DNA from: Cytophagales bacterium
GTDB taxonomy: Bacteria > Bacteroidota > Bacteroidia > Cytophagales > CCMP332
Reading direction: 5' to 3'
Length of the DNA stretch: 64,000 nt
Assembly (NCBI GenBank): GCA_028279065.1
Contig: JANQSY010000148.1
Location: 1 to 64,000 of the forward strand
In this document: in pieces, positions 55,310 to 63,687 of the stretch
How the letters are laid out: every line of letters begins with the position of its first letter
Numbering within the stretch: position 1 is the first letter of the stretch
Made by a program: the position numbers and the translations under genes
Notes under the pieces: model-generated
Seen by the model: the letters and a program-made list of their open reading frames with translations, nothing else
Told to the model about the DNA's origin: nothing
The model's database searches: none

Positions 55310-55328
55310 TTATGGGATTAATCCATAA
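55310..55328. promoter_or_regulatory. Dyad upstream of the arsenosugar pair, possible operator
   Basis: TTATGG GATTAAT CCATAA is a nearly symmetric 19-base element with a perfect GGATTAATCC core shifted by one base. It starts 11 bases upstream of the AhpD-like ATG, where a repressor such as an ArsR-type protein could bind. No regulator gene is visible, so this is a guess from symmetry and position. Confidence 0.3.
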
Positions 55329-55369
55329 TTGTACAAAGGAATAGCTGATCGGTAAAGTCCGGGGTCGGA

Positions 55370-55933
55370 TTAAAGACTTTCGGGGTCTTTATAAAGAATG
55401 TGGATCCTGTTCTCATCACATTCAGTACAAAGAACCGTGCTGTCAATAGTGAGATCGAACCTGTCGATGATGTTGATACAGCACTCGGTATCATAGGTGA
55501 TAAACCCAGCGATCAACGTATCAGAGGTGGTCACGAATTTCTTGACGTACATGGAATCGATCAAAAGCGAATCAGGGGTAAGTGTATCTGCAAGGACCAA
55601 AGCGGAATCCATGGCGGTAATGATATACCTGTTATGTTTTGCGGAAAGCGACCCGCGAAGGACACCAGTGGTGTCAGAGGTCCTGACAGAGTTTACCGTT
55701 ACCGGAAAGAATGAAATAGCATGCTCATTTTGGGCGATCATGAATACCGAATCCTCATGAAACCGCCTGATGCTGTCCGGTCCAAAAACCAGATCGTTTC
55801 CTGCGGAATCCAGGTATCTGAATTCAAAATTCACGGCACTTCCGGGACAGATATCCTCAGAGCATTTTTCTTCACATGATTCCAGTAAAAAAGCTGAAAA
55901 AAACAGCAATATGGCCCAAATTTCTTTTCTCAT
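55370..55933 (-). CDS. Hypothetical lipoprotein
   Basis: A 187-residue protein with a lipoprotein signal (WAILLFFSAFLLESC, Cys as lipid site). No family is recognised. The mature part has many Thr/Ser/Asp and four further cysteines, in two close groups near the N-terminus (EKCSEDIC) and near the C-terminus (ECCIN, LCTEC). ATG 55933 fits the signal peptide; an upstream start at 55975 is in frame. Placed just after lptD in reading order. Confidence 0.65.
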   Translation of the reverse strand: MRKEIWAILLFFSAFLLESCEEKCSEDICPGSAVNFEFRYLDSAGNDLVFGPDSIRRFHEDSVFMIAQNEHAISFFPVTVNSVRTSDTTGVLRGSLSAKHNRYIITAMDSALVLADTLTPDSLLIDSMYVKKFVTTSDTLIAGFITYDTECCINIIDRFDLTIDSTVLCTECDENRIHILYKDPESL

Positions 55934-55983
55934 GGTGTCAGTTAAGCGCTGTGCAAAGTAACGAAAGAAAACCAAGAAGGTTT

Positions 55984-58725
55984 TTAATTATCATACCAGG
56001 AATTCCTTTTGTTTAGTTTCAAGTCCTGCAATATGCTGGCTTTTACCTGTATGTCAAACGTAAAAGAAGCCCTTTCGCCAATAGGGAGCCAGGTCAGACT
56101 CATTTGCCAGCAGTGCAAGTCCCGGTGAATGCTAATGCTGGTTGTTGACAATTCTCCACGGGCCAGATCAATAGCAGACCGGAATCCTACTTTCCATTTT
56201 TCTGTGACTCTAAGGTCTCCGGAAAATGCGAAGTTCTGTATCACATTGGAATCATCGAAACCAAGCTTGGTCCAAGAAAAGTTATAGGACATCCTTAGGT
56301 TCCACGGGATTGAGAAATCCACGTAAAGGTCTGGGTTATCCACGATGTACTCCAACTCCTCTTCTGTGCCTTCATCGCTTTTATAATCCCGTCCACTCTG
56401 AAATGCCTTGGGGTTGAAATTTGCTGATACATTAAAATTCATCCTTTCAAGTCTCGCCAAGGTTCCGTTGGTTGAAATCGTATAATTATCTACCCTCTCC
56501 TGGAATACATCGCTATTGACAATGGAGTCTAGTCTGTATTCATAGGGGTCGAAAGTCATACCCAGATTGAAATTGAATCTTCCAACCTTAGATACGGCAT
56601 TAAGATTAATCCTGGACATCTTGAACTCCTCCGCAGCGAAATTGTAGTTTCCGGACAATGAAAAGTTGTCCAGCAGTTTGATCTTTTTTGTTCGACCCAG
56701 AGAATCCTGCTTATCAATCTTTTTTGCCTCAAACACATTGGTGAGGGTAACCCCCAATGAGGCCTGTTCAAATGCAGAAGGGCCTCCGTAAACAAACCCT
56801 GTGTATTTCATGAACTTTTGTGTCTCCCCTGTGGAAGTATCGATCACAACCTCTGTGTAGGCATTCCCAATCTCAGAAAAATCAGGCCTCCAGTTCCCTG
56901 AGATCGTCGGAATGAAGGTATGCCGTATTGCCGTAATTCCTTTTGACTTTGGAAAGAAAAAGGTACCATAGATCCGGGTGGTAACAGCCGCCCTGGCGGA
57001 GAATTCTCCTGACCTGAAAAACCCGCTAAGGGTATCCACCGTAACTCCCTCCCCACTGGTATCTGTCTGAATATCCAACTGCTCAAAATACATGAACTCC
57101 GTCAATGTCAGCGAAGGGTTGAAGTTCCAATATTTGAAAGCCTTCATACTGGTTGAGATAGGGGCGTTGATCTTTATCCCTGAATTAGAACTCAGGAGCA
57201 ACCTTTGAACACTTGGTTCTGACTTCCAAGCGGAGTCAGGTTCATTCCATCCGTTGGTCACTTCCACCCCAGCCAGGGAGGTGGTGTTCACTGGCCTGTT
57301 GCTCATCTTGTTTTGGAAATCGAGTCTCGGGCCTATTGCGAATTTTTTGAAGAAATCGCTCTTCTTCAAGCCTCTGGTTTTCTTGAAAGGATATAACCGA
57401 TTGGAAGAGAGATTGAAATTAGGAAGGGTAAGATCCATGATCCCGGTGGAGGTATTCTGAGATTGACGGAGGGTGATAGTGGAATTAAGAGGCGTGTTTC
57501 TAAACGATTTGGCTATGGTTACATTCGAATTGAATTGGGCACTCTGGAATGCATCTATATTGAACGAGTTGTTTCGGTTGTAATTCTGTGATCCGAAATC
57601 CACTTCTGCTGTTAATCGCGTACCATATTGCCCTTTCGCCACTGGAGTATGCCTCCATTTGACCCAATAATCCCTTGATGATTCTCGGTCATCTCCTTCA
57701 TCGTAAACCCTGTTGTTGTACCTGAAATTGAAATTTCCCCCAAAGGAGTATTTCTTTTTGTATTGGTTATTGTACTGTACTCCCCAACTGCCGTTAGTAT
57801 AGATCTCGCCAAGGAACTTCATTGCCATGTAATCATTCACGGCCCAATAATATCCGCCCTCCCTAAGGAAGAATCCCCTGTCCTGTGACTCTCCATACTT
57901 GGGAACAATGATCCCAGATGCCTTCTCCTTGGGAATCGGGAACATCCCAAACGCAAATCCCAAAGGGGTTGGAACATCATTGACCTGCATAAAGAAGGGG
58001 CCAGCGATCACTTTTTTGTCCGGGATCATCTTGATCTTTTTCGCCTTTATATGAAAATGGGGATTCGGCAGATTACAGGTGGTGTATTTGGCATCATTTA
58101 TAAACGATTCCATTTTTTCATTGAACTTCACCCTATGCCCATGGACATAACCCTCTCCCTGTTGGGTGACAACACCGGATACGATACCTTTCTTGGTGTT
58201 GAAATTATACCGGATCAAGTCTGCTACGAAAACATCTGATCCATCATCGTATACCGGTTTGCCGATCGGATTTCCAACAGAATCTTCCGAGTAGGTTGCC
58301 TTTACCTCCTCCTTGGTCATATCGATCTCCATGTAGTCCGAATTCAATTTGATCTTTCCGTAGGTCACCTGAGCATCCCCATACAGGTACGCAAGGTTTC
58401 GCACGGCATCTACTTTTATGGAATCCCTGGCCGAATAGGTTACAGTGGTCTTAAGTGAACTTTCCTGAGAGCCTGGAGGAATGGTATCTGCCTGTGTACC
58501 AGCACTATCCACCTCTATAAGCAATGAATCAATGTTGGGAATTGAATCGGTTTTTTGTCCTAGAGAATCTACTATTTCCTTCTGGGAATTGTAAAATGGC
58601 TCGCCCTTTGCAGGTATTGAATGAGTAAAGAGTAGAATGGAAAGAATTAGCATTGTCCACCCCCTTGCAAAAGGTGTGCCCAGCTGTTTTTTCTGTTTAG
58701 CTAAAAATTTCCAATTTTGAATCAA
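55984..58725 (-). CDS. lptD: LptD-like LPS-assembly outer-membrane protein
   Basis: About 913 residues. A signal peptide (LILSILLFTHSIPAKG) is followed by an OstA/LptA-like domain (DAVRNLAYLYGDAQVTYGKIKLNSDYMEID core AYLYGDAQVTYG; NEKMESFINDAKYTTCNLPNPHFHIKAKKIKMIPDKK core TTCNLPNPHFHIKAKKI) and a large LptD barrel. LptD inserts LPS into the outer leaflet. Start uncertain: TTG 58725 gives a long positively charged n-region, ATG 58653 a very short one. It diverges from the amidase gene with 28 bases between. Confidence 0.88.
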   Translation of the reverse strand: MIQNWKFLAKQKKQLGTPFARGWTMLILSILLFTHSIPAKGEPFYNSQKEIVDSLGQKTDSIPNIDSLLIEVDSAGTQADTIPPGSQESSLKTTVTYSARDSIKVDAVRNLAYLYGDAQVTYGKIKLNSDYMEIDMTKEEVKATYSEDSVGNPIGKPVYDDGSDVFVADLIRYNFNTKKGIVSGVVTQQGEGYVHGHRVKFNEKMESFINDAKYTTCNLPNPHFHIKAKKIKMIPDKKVIAGPFFMQVNDVPTPLGFAFGMFPIPKEKASGIIVPKYGESQDRGFFLREGGYYWAVNDYMAMKFLGEIYTNGSWGVQYNNQYKKKYSFGGNFNFRYNNRVYDEGDDRESSRDYWVKWRHTPVAKGQYGTRLTAEVDFGSQNYNRNNSFNIDAFQSAQFNSNVTIAKSFRNTPLNSTITLRQSQNTSTGIMDLTLPNFNLSSNRLYPFKKTRGLKKSDFFKKFAIGPRLDFQNKMSNRPVNTTSLAGVEVTNGWNEPDSAWKSEPSVQRLLLSSNSGIKINAPISTSMKAFKYWNFNPSLTLTEFMYFEQLDIQTDTSGEGVTVDTLSGFFRSGEFSARAAVTTRIYGTFFFPKSKGITAIRHTFIPTISGNWRPDFSEIGNAYTEVVIDTSTGETQKFMKYTGFVYGGPSAFEQASLGVTLTNVFEAKKIDKQDSLGRTKKIKLLDNFSLSGNYNFAAEEFKMSRINLNAVSKVGRFNFNLGMTFDPYEYRLDSIVNSDVFQERVDNYTISTNGTLARLERMNFNVSANFNPKAFQSGRDYKSDEGTEEELEYIVDNPDLYVDFSIPWNLRMSYNFSWTKLGFDDSNVIQNFAFSGDLRVTEKWKVGFRSAIDLARGELSTTSISIHRDLHCWQMSLTWLPIGERASFTFDIQVKASILQDLKLNKRNSWYDN

Positions 58726-58753
58726 AGTTTATTCAGGAACACAAAGTAAATCG

Positions 58754-59545
58754 GTGGCAAAGAAAATTATATTCTTGATTTCTTCAGTCGTTTTTGTGGT
58801 TTCTCTGCTTTCCTTTTTCCCGCTAAACTCCCCCAAATACGCAATAAAGAAGATCATAATTGATGCAGGACACGGTGGGGATGATCCCGGGTGTAAGGGA
58901 TCTTTTTCAAAGGAAAAGGATATTTCACTGAAAGTGGCCAATCAGCTAGCAGAGATCTTCAAGGAAAATATGCCTGAAATTGAGATCGTTAAGACAAGGC
59001 CTGATGACAAATTCGTCACCCTCAATAACCGGGCTAGAATGGCTAATGCGGAACATGGAGACCTTTTCATTTCGATCCATTGTAATTCTGAACCAAAGAA
59101 AAGAGCGTATGGAACCGAAACATGGGTCATGGGTGTTGAAAAGTTTGATCGGAACCTTGAGGAGGTGGTTATAAGGGAGAACTCTGTTATTTTGATGGAG
59201 GAGGATTACAAAGAGGTCTATGAGGGTTTCGATCCAAAATCTCCTGAATCCTATATCCTTTTCAATCTTTACCAAAATGCTTATATCAAAAACAGTCTGA
59301 ACCTTGCAGGCAAGATAGAAGACCAATTTGAAAACAGGGTAAGAAGGAGGAGCAGGGGAGTTAAGCAGGCTGGATACCTTGTCCTCTGGAAGACCTCTAT
59401 GCCAAGTGTGTTGGTAGAGTTGGGTTTTCTTACCCATAAGAACGAAGAAAAATATTTAAATGATGAGCTCGGCCAAACGTATCTTGCATCCGGTATATTT
59501 AGAGCTGTCCGGGATTATAAAGCCGAAATAGAGGATAAAAATTAA
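58754..59545 (+). CDS. N-acetylmuramoyl-L-alanine amidase (Amidase_3)
   Basis: A 263-residue AmiC/CwlD-type zinc amidase that cuts the bond between N-acetylmuramic acid and L-alanine in murein. It has an N-terminal signal anchor (IIFLISSVVFVVSLLSFF), IIIDAGHGGDDPGCKG (first His), GDLFISIHCNS (second His) and VLVELGFLTHKNEE with the catalytic Glu. GTG start at 58754. It leads an operon with mlaD twelve bases downstream. Confidence 0.92.
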   Translation: MAKKIIFLISSVVFVVSLLSFFPLNSPKYAIKKIIIDAGHGGDDPGCKGSFSKEKDISLKVANQLAEIFKENMPEIEIVKTRPDDKFVTLNNRARMANAEHGDLFISIHCNSEPKKRAYGTETWVMGVEKFDRNLEEVVIRENSVILMEEDYKEVYEGFDPKSPESYILFNLYQNAYIKNSLNLAGKIEDQFENRVRRRSRGVKQAGYLVLWKTSMPSVLVELGFLTHKNEEKYLNDELGQTYLASGIFRAVRDYKAEIEDKN

Positions 59546-59556
59546 AACCAGAGAAT

Positions 59557-60462
59557 TTGTCTAAAGAAATAAAGATCGGTCTGCTGGCAGTTGTGTCCCT
59601 GCTCATCCTCTACTTTGGTTTTAATTTTTTGAAAGGACAGGATTTCCTAAGCCCCACAAACAGTTATTATGTTTTCTATAAGGATGTCAATGGTCTGACC
59701 TCTTCGAATCTGGTTTTGATCGACGGCTACAATGTTGGAATGGTGGGCGATATGGAGATCCATCAGGGAAGCAAAACAAGTATCCTGGTTGAGTTACAGA
59801 TCAAAAAGAAGATCACAATTGGAAAAGACGCTGTTGCCATTCTAGTGGACACAGATCTATTGGGTGGCAAGGCAATAAGGGTGTTGCCGGGTGACATCAG
59901 AAATCCAGCTGAACCGGACGATACACTTTCCGGGGAGATTCAAAAATCTCTTGCCGAAGAATTCAAGGATAGGGCAATGCCTGTCGTTCAAAGTTTTGAT
60001 ACCACCATTTTGGGGATCAACGAATTCTTTACTGACTACTCTGCCTTATCTGATAATCTTAAGGCAGCGATCAACAATTTTAGGACACTCACTTATAATC
60101 TCAATCAGCTGACCATTGATAACAGAAATACCCTCAAGAGCACGATGTCAAACCTGGACTCGGTTTCACGGGAACTTTCAATTGCTGTAGCTGAGTTCAA
60201 TAGCCTTGGAAGGAAGTTGAACACCATGGCAGACTCGCTTGATCCTGAGGAGGTTGCCGCCTCTGTCAGGGCGATGAGAGCGAATCTCGAAAGCCTTCAG
60301 GTAATAACACAAAGGATGGCAAACGGTGAAGGGACGCTCGGGCGTTTGTCAAAAGAAGACTCATTGTACAGACACTTGAATTTGGTTTTGCAGGACCTCG
60401 ACTCCCTGTTGGTTGACCTTAAGGAAAACCCAAAGAGGTATGTAAGGCTTTCCTTATTCTAG
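59557..60462 (+). CDS. MlaD-family (MCE-domain) protein
   Basis: A 301-residue protein with an N-terminal membrane anchor (IGLLAVVSLLILYFGFNFLKG), one MCE domain (YYVFYKDVNGLTSSNLVLIDGYNVGMVGDMEI through LLGGKAIRVLPG; core GLTSSNLVLIDGYNVG) and a C-terminal helical part. It belongs to the MlaFEDB-type phospholipid transport between the two membranes. TTG start, typical of the family N-terminus KEIKIGLL. No ABC partners are encoded in the window. Confidence 0.9.
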   Translation: MSKEIKIGLLAVVSLLILYFGFNFLKGQDFLSPTNSYYVFYKDVNGLTSSNLVLIDGYNVGMVGDMEIHQGSKTSILVELQIKKKITIGKDAVAILVDTDLLGGKAIRVLPGDIRNPAEPDDTLSGEIQKSLAEEFKDRAMPVVQSFDTTILGINEFFTDYSALSDNLKAAINNFRTLTYNLNQLTIDNRNTLKSTMSNLDSVSRELSIAVAEFNSLGRKLNTMADSLDPEEVAASVRAMRANLESLQVITQRMANGEGTLGRLSKEDSLYRHLNLVLQDLDSLLVDLKENPKRYVRLSLF

Positions 60463-60496
60463 TTGTCCTAAGAATTGTTTTATTTTTCCCTCCGGT

Positions 60497-62125
60497 ATGG
60501 ATCTTGAAAAAAATAAGAACGAGGATAAGTTCAAGCTGCTCCTCTCTGAACTCGAAAAGCGGTTTTCTTCTATTAAATATGGAGGTGGAAAGGAAAAGCT
60601 GAAGAAGCTTGAGGCGAAAGGAAAATTTGGACCAAGGGAAAGGATAAAAAAGCTCCTGGACCCTGAAAGCGACTCCATCGAGATCGGTGCTTTCGCTGGT
60701 GATGGGATGTACAAGGAGTATGGCGGCTGTCCCTCCGGTGGGGTTGTCGTTGTCATAGGGAAAATATCAGGTAGGGAAGCCATAGTTGTAGCAAACGACC
60801 CTACCGTAAAAGCCGGAGCATGGTTTCCTATTACGGCAAAAAAGAACCTCAGAGCCCAGGAGATCTCAATTGAAAATGACCTCCCAATAGTCTACTTGGT
60901 TGACAGTGCTGGCGTGTTCTTACCCATGCAGGAGGAAGTTTTTCCCGACAAGGAACATTTCGGCAGGATCTTTCGAAATAATGCGGTGATGTCCTCAAAG
61001 GGAATACCACAGATATCAGCGATTCTTGGAAGCTGTGTGGCAGGGGGAGCTTACCTTCCAGTAATGAGTGATGAAGCAATGATCGTGGAAGGAAACGGAT
61101 CCATCTTTTTGGCAGGCTCCTATTTGGTAAAAGCCGCCATAGGTGAGGATATCGATAATGAAACACTTGGCGGGGCTACCACGCACTCGGAGATAAGTGG
61201 TGTGACTGATTACAAGTTCAAAACCGAGGATGAGTGTTTTGCTGCCATTAGGGATATCTTCGATAAATTCAGCATTCCCGAATCCCAGGGTTTTAGCCGG
61301 GAAGCGCCCAAGCCCCCTAAAAAGGATGAAAAAGAGATCCTTTCCTTATTTCCGGTCGATAGGATCAAGCCCTATGATATGACCGAGATAATCCATCGGC
61401 TTGTGGATGACTCCAAGATCACAGAATACAAAAAGCATTATGGTCAGACCATTATTTGCGGTGTTGGCAGAATTGATGGTTGGGCGGTAGGGATAGTTGC
61501 AAACCAACGCCTGGTTCGGAAGACCAAGAAAGGTGAAATGCAGATGGGCGGCGTGATCTATTCGGATTCTGCTGATAAGGCTGCTCGATTTATCATGAAT
61601 TGCAACCAGAAAGGGATACCTCTGGTGTTTTTGCAAGACGTTTCGGGATTTATGGTCGGGTCGAGGGCTGAACATGGGGGGATCATCAAGGATGGAGCTA
61701 AAATGGTGAACGCTGTTGCCAATTGTCAGGTTCCTAAATTCACATTCGTCCTGGGGAACTCTTATGGTGCAGGAAACTATGCCATGTGTGGCAAAGCCTA
61801 TGATCCTCGCCTGATCTATTCATGGCCCACGGCAAAAATGGCAGTGATGAGTGGGGACAGTGCAGGCAAGACCCTTTTGCAGATCAAAATGGCCTCCATG
61901 AAAGGTTCTGGAAAGGAAATAACAAAAACAGAAGAAAAAGAGTTACTAAAGGAGATAACCGACAAATATGGAAATACCCTTTCACCCTACTATGCCGCGT
62001 CCAAGCTATGGGTGGACGGAGTGATCGACCCTTTGGATACCAGAAAGATCGTTTCCACGGGTATTGCCATAGCGAATAAAAAGAAGGAAAAAGATCGGTT
62101 TAATGTGGGAGTGATCCAAACCTGA
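60497..62125 (+). CDS. Acyl-CoA carboxylase beta (carboxyltransferase) subunit
   Basis: A 542-residue carboxyltransferase with two crotonase-like halves. GGCPSGGVVVVIG, ANDPTVKAGAWFPITAKKNLRAQEI, VDSAGVFLPMQEEVFPD, GSCVAGGAYLPVMSDE and VLGNSYGAGNYAMCGKAYDPRLIYSWP point to the methylcrotonyl-/propionyl-CoA carboxylase group; ADVHC is replaced by ATTHSEIS. Substrate is not certain (methylcrotonyl- or related acyl-CoA). The biotin-carrying subunit is not nearby. ATG 60497; TATTTTTC just upstream is a 7-of-8 promoter box. Confidence 0.88.
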   Translation: MDLEKNKNEDKFKLLLSELEKRFSSIKYGGGKEKLKKLEAKGKFGPRERIKKLLDPESDSIEIGAFAGDGMYKEYGGCPSGGVVVVIGKISGREAIVVANDPTVKAGAWFPITAKKNLRAQEISIENDLPIVYLVDSAGVFLPMQEEVFPDKEHFGRIFRNNAVMSSKGIPQISAILGSCVAGGAYLPVMSDEAMIVEGNGSIFLAGSYLVKAAIGEDIDNETLGGATTHSEISGVTDYKFKTEDECFAAIRDIFDKFSIPESQGFSREAPKPPKKDEKEILSLFPVDRIKPYDMTEIIHRLVDDSKITEYKKHYGQTIICGVGRIDGWAVGIVANQRLVRKTKKGEMQMGGVIYSDSADKAARFIMNCNQKGIPLVFLQDVSGFMVGSRAEHGGIIKDGAKMVNAVANCQVPKFTFVLGNSYGAGNYAMCGKAYDPRLIYSWPTAKMAVMSGDSAGKTLLQIKMASMKGSGKEITKTEEKELLKEITDKYGNTLSPYYAASKLWVDGVIDPLDTRKIVSTGIAIANKKKEKDRFNVGVIQT

Positions 62126-62129
62126 GGGT

Positions 62130-62960
62130 ATGAAGAAAAAAGAGATCCAGGCATTGGTTTCGTTGTTGGAGGATGATGATCCTGAGGTCTATAAGCATGT
62201 TGAAAGCAAACTATTTGATCTGGGAGAGGAAGTAGTTCCCTATTTGGAAGAAAAATGGGAGAACACCTTAAACATGAATTTCCAATCCAAGATCGAGGAT
62301 GTAATCCACCTGATCCTTTTTCGGAAACTCCAGGATGCGCTCGAGAATTGGAGAGACAAAAATTCTGAAGACCTACTTGAATTGGTTTGGCTCGTTGCCA
62401 CTTATCAATACCCTGACCTTTCTCTCGAAGAGGTTAAAAAAGAAATAGATCAACTTTACTATGGGGTTTGGAGCCAATTCAAGGATGACCTTGCCCCAAT
62501 GGATCAGGTCAAGATCCTTAATCATGTTCTTTTCACGCAAGAAAAGTTCAGAGCTAATACAAAGAATTTTCATAACCCGGCGAATTCTATGGTCAATCGG
62601 GTATTGGAGACCCGGCGTGGAAATCCCCTGACCCTGAGTTGTATTTATCTTCTCATTTCTCAGCGATTGGAGATACCTGTGTTCGGGGTCAACCTCCCTA
62701 ACCTTTTTGTCTTAACCTACAAGGAAAAGGATTATCAGTTTTATATCAATGCCTTCAATAAGGGTATAATTTTCACAAAAGAGGAGATCGATCAATACCT
62801 CGACCAATTGAATATCACCCCATCAGATATCTTCTATGAACCTTGTGATAATCTGGATATTGCTAAGCGAATGTTCAGAAACCTAATGGTGGCTTTCAAG
62901 AAGACCGGAGAGAAGGAGAAGGAAATGGAGATCGAATTACTCCTGAATATTTTTTTGTAG
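62130..62960 (+). CDS. SirB1-family (Transglut_core2) protein
   Basis: A 276-residue protein with N-terminal HEAT-like helices (DDDPEVYKHVESKLFDLGEEVVPYLEEKW) and a SirB1/transglutaminase-like core: MVNRVLETRRGNPLTLSCIYLLISQRL, then VFGVNLPNLFVLTY and FYINAFNKGIIFTKEEID (family signature NAFxxG). Biochemical role unknown. It starts four bases after the carboxylase stop and overlaps the convergent PPTase gene by 24 bases. Confidence 0.82.
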   Translation: MKKKEIQALVSLLEDDDPEVYKHVESKLFDLGEEVVPYLEEKWENTLNMNFQSKIEDVIHLILFRKLQDALENWRDKNSEDLLELVWLVATYQYPDLSLEEVKKEIDQLYYGVWSQFKDDLAPMDQVKILNHVLFTQEKFRANTKNFHNPANSMVNRVLETRRGNPLTLSCIYLLISQRLEIPVFGVNLPNLFVLTYKEKDYQFYINAFNKGIIFTKEEIDQYLDQLNITPSDIFYEPCDNLDIAKRMFRNLMVAFKKTGEKEKEMEIELLLNIFL

Positions 62961-63578
62961 GGTAAAGGCCAGAACGTGGCCGTTGAACCATTCAATCTGA
63001 CATTGAAAAAATTCAGGTTGTTTTCCTGAGGAATGGAAATAAAAGTCAGCCCCATCTTCAGTCCATTTGTCCAATACTATTTGTTCTCTGAAATGTATGC
63101 CAGGAACGTCCACTGCTTTGTAGATTGATTCCTTGCAAGCCCATAGGGCCGTCTTAATTTTTAAGTCATTCCTTCCTTCGATCTCATCCTCGTTTGAGAA
63201 TTTCTGAAAGATCCTTTCAACCTTGGGGTGTATTTTTTCGATGTCTATTCCACAGGATCGTTTGCTGATCATGGCCGCTGCATGAGTCATCGTATGGGAG
63301 AGAGAACAGTGGTATGGACTTCCTTCAATAAAGTGTGGTTTGCCATTACTTCCCTTATGAAGTCCCTTGTAGTTGATCCCATTCTGAATGCTGATATCCG
63401 AAAGGACCTCCCTTGCCTTCCACCAGGACCTGATCCTTGAGGGGTGATTGATCTTCTTGAGTTCTTCCAACTCATTGCTGGAAAGTATATTCTGATCCTC
63501 TTTGATCCCCATAATTGGAGAGATCCCGATCTCAAATTCTTCGGTTTTAAACTGAATAACTCTGGGCCCTGATTCCAT
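62937..63578 (-). CDS. 4'-phosphopantetheinyl transferase superfamily protein
   Basis: A 213-residue Sfp/AcpS-type enzyme that loads phosphopantetheine from CoA on carrier proteins. Motifs are GKPHF, CSLSHT, MISKRSCGIDIE with the Mg-binding Asp-Ile-Glu, and ALWACKESIYKA with the WxxKEA-like signature. ATG 63578 is preferred; 35 codons upstream form an open frame without family similarity. The substrate (ACP or a secondary-metabolism carrier) is not clear. Confidence 0.88.
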   Translation of the reverse strand: MESGPRVIQFKTEEFEIGISPIMGIKEDQNILSSNELEELKKINHPSRIRSWWKAREVLSDISIQNGINYKGLHKGSNGKPHFIEGSPYHCSLSHTMTHAAAMISKRSCGIDIEKIHPKVERIFQKFSNEDEIEGRNDLKIKTALWACKESIYKAVDVPGIHFREQIVLDKWTEDGADFYFHSSGKQPEFFQCQIEWFNGHVLAFTLQKNIQE

Positions 63579-63687
63579 AATGGATTTCAAGAATAATGAT
63601 TGTTGAGAAATGAGACTATCATTAAGAATCAGGCGTTTATTTAAATTGTAAATTAGCCTTTGATTATCAGGGAAGACCACCAAAAAG

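Noticed and set aside
58946-59437. A 163-codon open frame on the minus strand opposite the amidase gene
   Set aside because: Antisense to a clear amidase with conserved zinc ligands; no motif or start signal of its own.
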